Position numbers and translations under genes: made by a program
Shown here: piece by piece, positions 51,041-62,084 of the stretch
How positions within the stretch are numbered: the first letter of the stretch is position 1
Layout of the letters: each line of letters starts with the position of its first letter
Notes under the pieces: model-generated
The model's input: only the letters and a program-made list of their open reading frames with translations
What the model was told of the DNA's origin: nothing
Databases searched by the model: none
Assembly (NCBI GenBank): GCA_964036295.1
Contig: OZ038469.1
Location: 14,627,591 to 14,691,590, forward strand
DNA length: 64,000 nt
Origin: Plumapathes pennacea
Taxonomy: Eukaryota > Cnidaria > Anthozoa > Antipatharia > Myriopathidae
Reading direction: 5' to 3'

Positions 51041-51112
51041 CGCTTTTCACTCTCTCTTTTCTGGCACGATCTCTGAATACAATCCACTATTGTTCTCTAA
51101 ATTAGACGTGGC
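51041..51112 (-). promoter_or_regulatory. Noncoding 5' exon, module 2 of copy B
   Basis: Intact donor GTAAGTTAAAC. A 4-bp gap (ACTATTGTTC versus ACTAACTGTTC) separates it from modules A2 and B3. Confidence 0.45.
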
Positions 51113-52625
51113 AACTATGAGGTCTGGCGGAAAACACAATCTGGAGGACTGGGACTAAAGCGCACATGCGCATTTACTCTATAGATACTGTTACTAAGAA
51201 ACAAATTTTATTCGCCTGGTGTTGGCCATGAGTGTGTCGAATTGTCTTTGGTAGGCTCAGTGGTAAATGAATGAACCTTGAATTGTAAATATTCTCCAAC
51301 GGAAACTCAAATAAAAATTGTGGTTTCTGGGAAGGCATCAGCACCTGATCATCTTTGAATTTTTTTGACACCACTTTCGGCTTCACATGATGATCTGCCT
51401 CTTCGACCAATGGACGTGCGCCACCGCGAAATTGCGTCTTTTGACAGCGTCACTTCGTTGGTCAGCGTCATAATTATCTATCTATAGTGTGTGTGTGCAA
51501 GACTCGTTTCTCTTGTGAATTTATGAATGATACGAGGATTAGAGGTCGTTGTATTCGTGTTGCACTTTAAATAATATATAAATAAATTGGTCAAATTAAC
51601 GAATACCGTGAAATAATTAAAAGCTGAGCGAGTGTTTCTTTGCCAGTTAGCAACGTTAATATCAAACTCTGTTTCCAATTATCGTGATATGGAACTCAAA
51701 TACTACAAATAAAGCCAGCATTTTGCTCAGTGTGATTTCAAGAACCTCGTATTCACAAGTCCACAGTACATAAATGCCACAATAAAACCGCTCTTTAATG
51801 TTATCTCCAAGTCAACCGTATTTGTCAAGAACAATGTTTCTCACCATGTTTGTCACGATTCACGAACAGCTTAAAATCAATCTATGTTGTAAAGCACCAA
51901 GATGACAAAGCCCCTAACCAGGTTATTTACAGAAAGAAGAAGAGCAATGAGCCAGGTTGCACTATTAGACTGACCAACTGATTTGTAATGAAGAATCCGC
52001 AGGGACACCCTGGTCATATTCATATTACGCGCTTCTCAGTTCGGTTTGTAAGCCTATTACAAATTTCCCCGTTTTTAACAGGCCGTATAGGTCGCCGGAT
52101 TTATCTTTTCAGTATTTATCAGATGTGATCGACAATCCATAATTTTGTGAAAGGAGATATGCTGACAGACCGATAGCACAGGGTACTTTTTGCAGCTTTA
52201 ATTACGTCTAGCACAAATGTCGGTTTTTTACAACATTCTTGTGAACGGCTGCGCTGCGCTATATTAAATTGCAATTATTTGTATCTACCATAGTACTGAC
52301 GGCACTCTCTTACGACGTGAATAGAGACTGTTTACTTACTTACGAAACATGAAAGCTCTCTCGCTGTGAACGTTTTGATAATTATACGGTGTGACTCAGT
52401 TACAACTTATCTGACGGTTGCTACTTGCCATATCATTATACTTGCCAAGCTTGCGCTAGTTGTGATTTTAGAGTCTGGTAGGTTTGTTTCAAAACATGTG
52501 AACATATGATCATTCCTCTATCAGCTTTCCGCGTGTTGCAATGCAAGCGTACAGCAAAGCTGCGCAAGCTAAAAGGGCAGTTTCTAAAGTCGTGATGTAG
52601 CTGAGTGTAAATTTGTTTAACTTAC

Positions 52626-52698
52626 CGCTTTTCACTCTCTCTTTTCTGGCACGATCTCTGAATACAATCCACTAACTGTTCTCTAAATTAGACGTGGC
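52626..52698 (-). promoter_or_regulatory. Noncoding 5' exon, module 3 of copy B
   Basis: Intact donor GTAAGTTAAAC, unlike the mutated third module of copy A. Confidence 0.45.
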
Positions 52699-54070
52699 AA
52701 CTATGAGGTCTGGCGGAAAACACAATCTGGAGGACTGGGACTAAAGCGCACATGCGCATTTACTCTATAGATACTGTTACTAAGAAACAAATTTTATTCG
52801 CCTGGTGTTGGCCATGAGTGTGTCGAATTGTCTTTGGTAGGCTCAGTGGTAAATGAATGAACCTTGAATTGTAAATATTCTCCAACGGAAACTCAAATAA
52901 AAATTGTGGTTTCTGGGAAGGCATCAGCACCTGATCATCTTTGAATTTTTTTGACACCACTTTCGGCTTCACATGATGATCTGCCTCTTCGACCAATGGA
53001 CGTGCGCCACCGCGAAATTGCGTCTTTTGACAGCGTCACTTCGTTGGTCAGCGTCATAACTATCTATCGATAGTGTGTGTGCAAGACTCGTTTCTCTTGT
53101 GAATTTATGAATGATACGAGGATTAGAGGTCGTTGTATTCGTGTTGCACTTTGAATAATATATAAATAAATTGGTCAAATTAACGAATACCGTGAAATAA
53201 TTAAAAGCTGAGCGAGTGTTTCTTTGCCAGTTAGCAACGTTAATATCAAACTCTGTTTCCAGTTATCGTGATGTGGAACTCAAATACTACAAATAAAGCC
53301 AGCATTTTGCTCAGTGTGAACCTCGTATTCACAAGTCCATAGTACATAAATGTCACAACAAAACCGCTCTTTAACGTTATCTCCAAGTCAACCGTATTTG
53401 TCAAGAACAGTGCTTCTCACCATGTTTGTCACGATTCACGAACAGCTTTAAATCAATCTATGTTGTAAAGCACCAAGATGACAAAGCCTCTAACCAGGCT
53501 ATTTACAGAAAGAAGAAGAGCAATGAGCCAGGTTGCACTATTAGACTGACCAACTGATTTGTAGTAAAAATGTGCAAGGACACACCCTGGTCATATTGAT
53601 GATACGCGCTTCTCAGTTCGGTTTGTAAGCCTATTACGAATTTCCCCGTTTTTAACAGGCCGTATAGGTCGCCGGATTTATCTTTTCAGTATTTATCAGA
53701 TGTGATCGATAATCCATAATTTTGTAAATGGAGTGCGCCACCGCGAAATTTCGACTATCTAATTATAGTGTGTGTGCAGGCTTCATTTCTCTTGTGAATT
53801 TATAAATAATACTTTGGAATGAGGAGAAAGATAAGGCTTAATTTTCTGAAACTAACAAAGAGGTTGCTGTTTTCGTGCGGCACTTTGAATAATATAAATA
53901 TGGATTGGTCAAATTAACGAATATTTGAAATAATTAAAAGCTGAGCGAGTGTTTATTTGTCAGTTAGTAACGTTAACATCAAACTCTGCTTCCAGTTAGC
54001 GTGATATGGAACTCAAATAAGAAAATTAAAGCCAATGTTTGCTCATTGTGGTTTCAAGAACTCCGCATTC

Positions 54071-54142
54071 ACAAGACCTATATATATGTCACAACAAATA
54101 GAAACCTCGGTTTCTATTTTGTGTCATGCATATAGGACTTGC
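54071..54142. repeat. Long hairpin (palindrome), copy B
   Basis: CCTATATATATGTCACAACA with AAATAGAAACC pairs with an inverted partner around the centre CCTCGG. It is orthologous in position to the copy A hairpin but pairs along a different part of the arm. Confidence 0.55.
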
Positions 54143-54902
54143 GAATATCTCCAAGTCAACCGTATTTGCTCACTAAAAACAATGCAGTTTGTCACCATAT
54201 TCAAATTTGAACTAGCCGGCGTAGCCTTTCCCTCCCTTTTGTGCCGTTGCTACGCAGGCTAAATTCAAACAGCTAAAGCCGTCAAGTTATGATTCAAAGC
54301 ACCGATATTATAGTAAAGTCACCGAACGATGTTTTTTATCCCTTTCACTCCCAAGATTGATCAACTTCAATTTTCTCGAAAGTCTCTCATCAGAGATATA
54401 TCATACGGTAGTAGGGAGAACTTAACTTTTGATAGGTTGCTCAGATGAAAGCTAAACTATCAATTTTTACGACCTGATCACTTGCACAATTTCTTCTTAA
54501 ATTGTGAAACGGGATCTGCCTTTTGAACTTGGAAGTGAAAGGGTTATAGAAAAGGAGCAATGGGCCAGGTTGCATTTTATTAAACTGACCAACAGTTTTG
54601 TATTGAAGAATGAGCAGGCTCATCGTTGAGCTTGTATCACCACAATCCTGAAAAATTCAGCGAAACACGCTGAAATCGCTACAGCAGCAAGAAAACCACC
54701 ACAACAACAAGGTTAGCAAGTCTAAGCTTTATTCTCGCAATATTTTTTGAGTTATCGATCGACTAAAATCTCCCATACATTTACTTATAAAACCCGACCG
54801 TGACGTCACACAGTCAATCAGCTTGAGCCGCCTGTGGTAACACTCGGGAGATCCTGGTGCAAAGAAGTTGGACTTTAAGTTAGTCGTAAATGAAGTACTA
54901 CC

Positions 54903-54933
<31 letters not shown>

Positions 54934-54960
54934 AAGAAAAAGAAAGCACTTCGAGCAGAC

Positions 54961-57328
54961 ATGTTTTTCAGGACATACTGTAAGTTTTCCGCTCGTAACG
55001 CCGCCTTGCTTTGTCGCAGATGTCTTCAAACGAGTTTGCAGCTCCTTTCGCCTGGGAAAAATTTCAGCGTTGGCGATAAAGCAAAATTATCGAGAGCTTT
55101 TTCGCCGGATGAAGTGCTGAAATTTGCCGAGTTGACCGGAGACACCAATCCTTTGCACTTGAGCATAGATTTTGCTCAAAAAACGCGCTTCAAAAAGCCA
55201 ATTGTGCACGGTGTGCTACTGAACGGGTAAGTCAGATGTTGTTTAGCCTGAAATCCTTATTTTCCTCCTTCAATTTTCGTTGAGAACTGGAACAAAGAAT
55301 ATATTAATGTTCGAGGGAAAGTCATGTCTGGTTATAGGAGCGGGGGTGGTAATATTATACAGACATGATTGATTGATGGTGGGGGATGCACTTTGAAGAA
55401 CAGAGTATTACGTAGTACTGCCCGTATTGGTCATGAATCTTGATGTTATGATTTTTTCTGGGATTGAATGTAAATGTGTAGAGAGGCTAACCAGTAATGG
55501 CTCTTTACATAGTTTGGCTGAGGATTTGAACTCAGGGCTACCATGGTGCAAAATCAGCTAGTGGTCAGAGCGGGACTTGAACCTGGGACCTCCAGCTTTC
55601 AATTCTGGTGCCCTAACCACTCGTCCACACTGCCTCGGAGTTAAATTATTAGCTTTAAGACTATACTTAAGACCCCCAAGGTGTTGCTGTGCTGATACTT
55701 TATATTGACCTTGTCTTTTTTCCTCAGACTGATATCTGCTGTGCATGGCACTCAACTGCCTGGCCCTGGTTGTGTGGTACTGTCACAACAGTTCAGATAC
55801 CATGCTCCATGTAAGTAAGAGTGCATGGCCAGCCAACTGTGCTTTAGCTCCCTCTCTCCTGTGCATCCACATTGATCTCCCTCTTTTGTAACTTTTATCC
55901 AGCTAACTCACTCCCAAGCTAAAAGTACAGATTCTCTTAACCTTTTAAGAAGAAAATATAAATGGTTGAATTAGTAATAATATTGATAGTTCAATATACT
56001 AAAAAGAGGATATTACATGGCGGCACGAAGATAAATTTTATTTTCGAGTGGTAAAAACAATATTGCACGAACGAGTGCTTTGCGAGTGAGTAAAATATTG
56101 TTTTTACCACGAGAAAATAAAATCCATATCTTCAAGCCGCCGTGTAATTTTTTTTTTATTATATTAGACACGAGTGTTTTACGAGAAAATGCACAAACAA
56201 CCATGCAAAAGCGAGAAGTGATGCCAACGATATGGAAAATACGCCACTCGGGTCCCGGACGTAGTTTCATATGCCGGATTTAACGCACAGTATATTTTCC
56301 AGTAAAACACTCGTGTCTATATAATAAAATATATTTATTACATAAACTCTGGTGTGATATAGAGATTTCCGCCTCTGAGAAATGTTGTATCTGAACACAC
56401 GTAAAAATACAATATTTTTACGTATGTTAATATCAGCCAAGCAGTGATCTTGCATGTTTTTGCATTTCTTAGTGGCGAAAATCTCTGTATCACACCAGGG
56501 TTTATGAAATAAATGGAATAATACATGGACGCTTGGAGATATGAAATGTATCTTCTCATGTGAGTGAGCTCACTCGTGAGATATCGAGATGAACTCGAAG
56601 ATAAATTTCATATATCTGCACACCCATGTATTATTCTCCATATCTTAGTGAGAGACTGTAGAATAAAATTAAAGTTGATCACTCTTGGGAGTGAAAGGAT
56701 CGAAGAGCTAGCTAATATACAGAATACTGCACAATGTGCTGGTAAGCTGAAGCCACAGAAGCTAGCTAATATACAGTTAGTAGTATTTTTTTTTAGATGA
56801 TAGTTTATGACCTCCAAAAAAAGGCATTGTCTGGGCTCAACGTTTTAACCTAAAAAATAGGATACAACTCTAAATTTTAGCTCACCATTCAATTCCCATC
56901 CTCTCCACCCACCCCTGTGAGAGTTCTGCTCCTCATCTAAATTTTGTTGAGCTGGCAGTGCAACTCTTTTACTTCCAAGAGTGATCAAAGATTCTCCTTC
57001 AGTTTCTCACCAGAACTATATCATACAGTATGGAGAACATGTCATTTGATAACTTGCTCAAATGAATGCTGATTAACAAGCAAGTCCTCATTAAATCATT
57101 CATACATTTTCTTCTTAAAAGGTTGAGAGAATCCACATTTTGAACTTGAGAGTGAAAGGGCTAAATAAAAATGCATGTATATCTGACTGATATACTCTAA
57201 CATATTGGTTGATTGAGGATTTTCCAGTGTATACAGGGGACATGGTGACAGCCTGTGTTGAAGTTATCAGCTTAAGGCGCTCTGTTATGACATGCCTGGT
57301 GACCTGTACTGTAGTGGAAAAGAATGAG
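54961..57328 (+). CDS. HTD2: Mitochondrial hydroxyacyl-thioester dehydratase type 2 (MaoC/hot-dog)
   Basis: Three exons with consistent phases: 54961-55226, 55728-55810, 57228-57328, giving 150 residues so far. The basic N-terminus (MFFRTYCKFSARN..CRR) fits a mitochondrial targeting peptide. The hydratase-2 signature TGDTNPLH places catalytic Asp61 and His66. HGVLLNGL and GTQLPGPGCV, then PLYTGDMVTACVEV and LVTCTVVEKNE, follow the HTD2 order. The enzyme dehydrates 3-hydroxyacyl-ACP in mitochondrial fatty-acid synthesis. The terminal segment is unclear because a LINE sits directly after the exon 3 donor. A phase-compatible candidate last exon is 61721-61846 (AMVHVAGKQLTGTEL), with an odd C-terminal tail. 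The gene is divergent from the lectin modules. A C-run and A-run lies just before the start at 54901-54935. Confidence 0.85.
55985..56345. mobile_element. Foldback element 1
   Basis: Two inverted pairs: 'ggtaaaaacaatattgcacg' with 'aaaatattgtttttacca' (56049-56115), and ACACGAGTGTTTTACGAGAA (56168) with a matching inverted block ending 'taaaacactcgtgtctatat' (56320). No coding frame. Confidence 0.6.
56335..56645. mobile_element. Foldback element 2, nested palindromes
   Basis: 'cataaactctggtgtgatat' (56341) is matched inverted by 'gtatcacaccagggtttatg' (56489). 'gaataatacatgg' (56516) is matched inverted by 'catgtattattc' (56624). Similar to 15180-15370. Confidence 0.6.
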
Positions 57329-57330
57329 GT

Positions 57331-57342
57331 TTGTTTCCCTCT

Positions 57343-57345
<3 letters not shown>
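57331..57345. repeat. Left target-site duplication of the LINE
   Basis: TTGTTTCCCTCTTAT, identical to 61690-61704. Confidence 0.9.
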
Positions 57346-57376
<31 letters not shown>

Positions 57377-60300
57377 TATTATTATTATTATTTACATACA
57401 TACATACATACATATTTACATACTTGCTTACAGATTTACTACATACCTACATAGTTACTATACATTTTTTATATTTAAGTTTGTTCTTTAAAGTACAGCT
57501 AAACGTTATTACGATGTTACTAACAACTAAGCTTCTAAGAAGCGAAAAGGCTCTCATAACAATCTATGTATAATAATACTTGTAAAACAAGGACTTCACA
57601 CAAAACATTTCACATTGATTGAAACTACAGTGACAGACGTTGACGCTCAATAACTCAGAGGATAAATTCCTCTTGAGAGAGGCACGTAGTATTACAAAAG
57701 TACAGTACTAAATCTAGTGTGCAGGTAGAAAAGCTGGGAACAGTCTAAAAGTCGCAATTTGAAAGCGTGGTCCATTTATTTTTGTAAGTTTCGTAGGCAT
57801 TATTTCTGACGGCGATTTCTTTTTCTGATTGAATCTTGCTTTGAAGTAGTGCGAGGAAAACGTTTATGTTCAATAGTTCAGACTTGATTCGCGCAAGGTG
57901 TATGTAATATTTCGCTATCAGCAGGAAGTGGTTAAACGCGTAATAATGTGGGTATTCTGGCTTGTAGCCGTAAAGTATTTCATTTCGGTTTGGGTTCATG
58001 TTCTCCAATCGCTTTCTGTTCCACCATTGGATAACTAGTTTCCATAACGCACTGACTTTGCAGCAGTCGTAGAAAATATGTGAAATTGTTTCATTCGGGC
58101 TCTCACAGCGCTCACAATTGTGTGAGGTTTTGATTTTCATTTTGAAGAGCAGCTGATTTGTCGGTATTAGATTATGTGTTAGCTTAAACTGGAAGCTCCT
58201 TAGATTATTTTCTATAGTAATCTTGAAAGGGAGTTCATAAACCTCTTTTGGCTTCAGTTTTTGTTCTTCCAGGTAGCGTTCTACCACGGGCGGAAAAAAA
58301 GACTTCTCAGCAAGCAGTAGGCGGATCTTTTTGGGCGTTACGACCTTATTAGTTGCCGCGCGTTCCTGATTATTGGTGAATGAAGTACCACTACGAATCG
58401 CGTCTTTCCAAAGTTTGGGAATGGCCGCAATTATACCAGCATAACCTAAAAATGTCGTACTTATACAGAATTTGTCCATAAAGTCCTTAAATGTCAAAAA
58501 TTGATTGTTCGAGTCCAAGAGGTCTTGAACTCTTAAAATTCCTTTGTCGTACCATGACTTAAAAAAGAAAGACTTTCCATCAATTCGTAAGAAGCGGTTG
58601 TTCCAAATGATCTCTTGCCTATATTCTTCCGCGAGGTGTGGTGTTTTTGAGTACAATTCTTGCCACGTCGTCAATATTTTTTTGTAAAAGACTGGCAGAT
58701 CTCTTAACTCTAATAATTTTGTATCGAAATTGCATTGAAACAGGAGAGTACCTCCAAACTTGCTTAATTTGAACATGACCAGGGCCGACCACGTGCTGCA
58801 GGCTGCGTTGCAGATGCGGCGCACCCAAGCAGCTTTTAGAGACCTTTCCACATCGTGAAAGTTGACCATATTTAGGCCGCCCTTACTAATAGGAGCAACC
58901 AACGTTCTTCTTTTAACTTTGTCGGGCTTAAAATTCCAAATGAAAGAAAAAATGCTCTTGTTGGCCTCCTTGATGTAGTAGTCTGGAACATCCAGAACGG
59001 AGGAGACATAAATAAGTTTAGACAGCGCCAAGGTCTTAACAATAGTTATTCTCCCTACAATAGACAGGTGTCTTGGGGACCAATGAGTAAGAACTTTCTG
59101 AAGTTTCAAAATGTGCTGGTCAAAGTTAATTTTGTTGGCAGAGCTGGGATTGTATGCGAACGCTATCCCAAGCGATATAATGTGATTCTGGGGCCATAAT
59201 ATTCCATAGGGGTTAACTATTCCTAGTCTTCTTTTATAGGGTCCAAGCCATAAACCCTCCGTTTTTCCTTTGTTGATTTTGAGGCCCGAAAAAGTACTAA
59301 AATGATCGAGGAGGCGAAATAATATAATTGCCGAGTGATCATCACGAACAAAGGTTGTAGTATCGTCCGCATACATTGCTATTTTTGCAGTCTTATGCCC
59401 AATTTCAAGTCCTGCGATCTCTTTACACGTCCTGATTTGAATGGCGAGAGGTTCTACTGCCAAAACAAAAAGTAACCCCAAGAGGGGACATCCCTGTCTG
59501 ACTCCTCTGTGTAAGGAGAAGAACTCGGAAGTGAAGCCGTTGTTGATGACGCAACTCGATATGTCAGTGTAAAAAGTTTGGATCCATCTGCAGAAACTTG
59601 GCCCAAAATTCATTTTTCTGAGCACGCTAAAGAGGTAGTTCCATTCCAAAGAGTCAAAAGCTTTTTCGAAATCGAGAAAGAATATCATTCCATGCTTATT
59701 CTCAATTTCATGCGTTTCAATTATATCCGAGATTAGTCGTATGTTTTCTCCAATAAATCTACCTTTAACGTAGCCGGTTTGGTCAGGAGAAATTAAGAGC
59801 GGAAGCACCTTCTCTAGCCGTTTGGCGATACACTTTGTGGCCAGCTTGTAATCGACGTTTAGTAGAGAGATGGGACGCCAGTTTTTAAGGCTAAGAGGGT
59901 CTTTATTCTTTTTGGGGATCAAGGAGATGATATCTTGCTTTTGTGAAATCGACAGTTCACCGGCTGTAACAGACGTGTTAAGGCTTTCAACCAGAGAACT
60001 CGAGATCTCGTTCCAAAAGTGTAGGTAGAATTCAGCTGTTAACCCGTCTGTGCCCGGTGTTTTGTTTTTTGCGCACGATTTAAGCGCTGATAAGCACTCT
60101 TCTTCGGTTAGGAGACCTTCGCATTTACTTTGTGAATCGCTGTCTAAGACAGGGATGTTTTGCGATTCTAAGAAAGAAGTAGATGCCTCCGGCGATGGAA
60201 CATGTGAAGTATACAAGTCGTTATAAAAGTTCTTCATTTCGGTTCGAATGACTTTAGGATCATCAGTAATCATACCATTCGATAATTTGAGTTTTACTAT

Positions 60301-61689
60301 ATGACGCTTATTGTAACTTCTTTTTTCCATATTCAGAAAATATTTGTTGCTTTTTTCTCCGAGTTCATACCATCTCGCTCTGCTTCTTACAATGGAACCT
60401 CTTGTGTTTTGAATTGCTATTTTGTCTAGCTTAATTCTTAGTTCTTCCGATTCTTTAAAGAGTGCGTCATTATTCGGGTCTTGGTCAATACGAACTTTTA
60501 GATGATTTAACTTTTGGAGGAGATCTAATTCCCGTGTCCTCTTCTGTTTTGCTTTTTCTTTGGCGTATCGAATTGTGAAGGTACGGATTTCCATTTTAAG
60601 CATTTCCCAATATAATCTTTTATCAGGGGTGCTTTTGTGCTTTTCTCTGGCATATCTTATAATGAAGCATAACTTAGTGACAAAATCGTTATCTTCCAAA
60701 AGTGAGTTGTTGAACTTCCAAAATCCTGGTCCTCTGTTCTCCTTTAATTCTTCGTGTCTAATTTTGATCGTTATGGGACAGTGGTCTGAATCATAATATG
60801 CTTTTATATCGGAACCTTGTACAGCGTGTAAAAGCTGTTTTGAAATTAGCCAATAGTCTAATCTACATTTTATTTTTCCCGAGCTATCATTCCAGGTGAA
60901 TCTTACTTCCGCTTGATGTTGTTTTCGCCAAACATCGACTAGATCGAGAGTGTTGCAAAGATTTTGAATCGCTTGAATGACGTTTTTTTTACTTTCTACG
61001 CTCTTTCCGCCAAATTTATCAATAGCTGAGAGAGGACAGTTGAAATCTCCACCAATCAGGGTTTTATGGCCGGAGAATTGTCGTAGGGTTGGTAGCAGCT
61101 GGTTTAAAAAAATGATTTGTTGATTTTGGTCATTTGGTGCATAGATGTTAACCAGGCATAATTCTTCTTGGTTGATGGTTGCATTAACAATCAGTGATCT
61201 GCCATTTTTATCTGTGATACTGTTGATGGAAATCACATCTAGGGTCGGCTTAAATAAGGTCATAACGCCTCTACTGTGTTTAGAACCGTGAGAAAACAGG
61301 ATATAACCTCCCCACTCATTTCGCCATAAATTTTCTATACTTTCATCGCTGTAGGTTTCTTGCAGAAAAATAATGTCATACTTGCCTTGGTGAAGCCACC
61401 TGAACAATTTTCTTCTTTTAACTTGGTTGTTGAGACCTCTAATATTCAGAGATAGGGCGTTTAGCGTCATACTGGGAGATTTTCAGGTGCACTGAAGCCA
61501 CGCATTGCAAAGCCGACTATTAGACTGTTCCAGCTTAGTTTCAGAAAAAAGCCTGCAAAAAGTAAGACGTAACACATACACATAATACGGGACCACAAAC
61601 AATGTTGACGGAATTTGCACATGATAAAACCTTAACAATTAAGGTTGTGTATAGAAGAGAATGCCAAAAATGTGCGAAAGGCAAATGGA
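57346..61689 (-). mobile_element. LINE retrotransposon, L1/Tx1-like, recent insertion
   Basis: Minus-strand element with about 220 bp before its ORF, one long ORF (61470-57745), a 3' region with (TACA)n and (AAT)n, a poly-A of roughly 30 and identical 15-bp flanking duplications. No ORF1 is present, so the copy is either 5'-truncated or of a single-ORF type. The intact ORF and identical duplications point to a young insertion. It lies antisense to HTD2. Confidence 0.92.
57745..61470 (-). CDS. LINE ORF2: endonuclease and reverse transcriptase
   Basis: 1241 aa, uninterrupted. Residues 1-235 are an apurinic-type endonuclease: LNIRGLNN, FLQETY, NIYAPN (108), GDFNCP (141) and SDHCPI (228). Residues about 465-760 are the reverse transcriptase: NKTPGTDGLTAEFY, LIPKKNKDP, NWRPISLLN, LDFEKAFDSLEW (599), GVRQGCPL (656) and the catalytic YADD at 700-703. 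A C-terminal zinc-knuckle-like CERC..H..C is at 1119-1136. The order and motifs match L1/Tx1-type elements. The ORF could encode a retrotransposition-competent protein, copying its own mRNA at a nicked target. The start is an ATG directly before the endonuclease fold. Confidence 0.93.
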   Translation of the reverse strand: MTLNALSLNIRGLNNQVKRRKLFRWLHQGKYDIIFLQETYSDESIENLWRNEWGGYILFSHGSKHSRGVMTLFKPTLDVISINSITDKNGRSLIVNATINQEELCLVNIYAPNDQNQQIIFLNQLLPTLRQFSGHKTLIGGDFNCPLSAIDKFGGKSVESKKNVIQAIQNLCNTLDLVDVWRKQHQAEVRFTWNDSSGKIKCRLDYWLISKQLLHAVQGSDIKAYYDSDHCPITIKIRHEELKENRGPGFWKFNNSLLEDNDFVTKLCFIIRYAREKHKSTPDKRLYWEMLKMEIRTFTIRYAKEKAKQKRTRELDLLQKLNHLKVRIDQDPNNDALFKESEELRIKLDKIAIQNTRGSIVRSRARWYELGEKSNKYFLNMEKRSYNKRHIVKLKLSNGMITDDPKVIRTEMKNFYNDLYTSHVPSPEASTSFLESQNIPVLDSDSQSKCEGLLTEEECLSALKSCAKNKTPGTDGLTAEFYLHFWNEISSSLVESLNTSVTAGELSISQKQDIISLIPKKNKDPLSLKNWRPISLLNVDYKLATKCIAKRLEKVLPLLISPDQTGYVKGRFIGENIRLISDIIETHEIENKHGMIFFLDFEKAFDSLEWNYLFSVLRKMNFGPSFCRWIQTFYTDISSCVINNGFTSEFFSLHRGVRQGCPLLGLLFVLAVEPLAIQIRTCKEIAGLEIGHKTAKIAMYADDTTTFVRDDHSAIILFRLLDHFSTFSGLKINKGKTEGLWLGPYKRRLGIVNPYGILWPQNHIISLGIAFAYNPSSANKINFDQHILKLQKVLTHWSPRHLSIVGRITIVKTLALSKLIYVSSVLDVPDYYIKEANKSIFSFIWNFKPDKVKRRTLVAPISKGGLNMVNFHDVERSLKAAWVRRICNAACSTWSALVMFKLSKFGGTLLFQCNFDTKLLELRDLPVFYKKILTTWQELYSKTPHLAEEYRQEIIWNNRFLRIDGKSFFFKSWYDKGILRVQDLLDSNNQFLTFKDFMDKFCISTTFLGYAGIIAAIPKLWKDAIRSGTSFTNNQERAATNKVVTPKKIRLLLAEKSFFPPVVERYLEEQKLKPKEVYELPFKITIENNLRSFQFKLTHNLIPTNQLLFKMKIKTSHNCERCESPNETISHIFYDCCKVSALWKLVIQWWNRKRLENMNPNRNEILYGYKPEYPHYYAFNHFLLIAKYYIHLARIKSELLNINVFLALLQSKIQSEKEIAVRNNAYETYKNKWTTLSNCDF

Positions 61690-61704
61690 TTGTTTCCCTC
61701 TTAT
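61690..61704. repeat. Right target-site duplication of the LINE
   Basis: Second copy of TTGTTTCCCTCTTAT, beside the 5' end of the element. Confidence 0.9.
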
Positions 61705-62084
61705 GCTAATGAATGTCTAGGCCATGGTGCATGTTGCTGGAAAACAACTAACTGGAACTGAACTAGTATATTTTTGTAGCATTTTGTACTTGTTTGGCAA
61801 GTGTCCTTCAGCTCTAGCAAGAGAGGATGACTGTGGGAGCATCTGAACATCCCTGTTCAAACAACAGTTTTCAAAATCTGTCAGGAACTAAAATAACAGC
61901 ATTATTACAAGCAATCACATTTTCACCAGGCCATGTGTGATACCTATATGTGGACGTACCAAACCTATTTTAGCAAAATAATCTAAAAATGATAATTTTT
62001 TAAACATTATTGTTGATCACAGGATTTGCTCTCTTAGTCATACTCTGTTATTTCTAACTGTTACTCAGATTGTGTCAGTACTTC

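Larger units (their letters stand above)
48840..54600. repeat. Array of 5'-exon/promoter modules, copy B
   Basis: Anchors at about 48845, 50062, 51613, 53193 and 53935 give modules of about 1220, 1550 and 1580 bp plus two partial ones. Modules 2 and 3 are nearly identical to each other and to module 2 of copy A. Confidence 0.75.
46192..55775. repeat. Segmental duplication, copy B
   Basis: Collinear with copy A (33843-45278) but without the 1.9-kb TTAA element. Its HTD2 continues intact beyond the duplicated border, so copy B contains the ancestral HTD2 junction. Confidence 0.85.

Noticed and set aside
39158..53000. Identical 78-aa open frame at 39158, 51174 and 52760 (minus)
   Set aside because: Identity follows from very recent duplication of the modules. 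The frame lies directly upstream of the noncoding 5' exon, has no domain, and is broken in the other modules.
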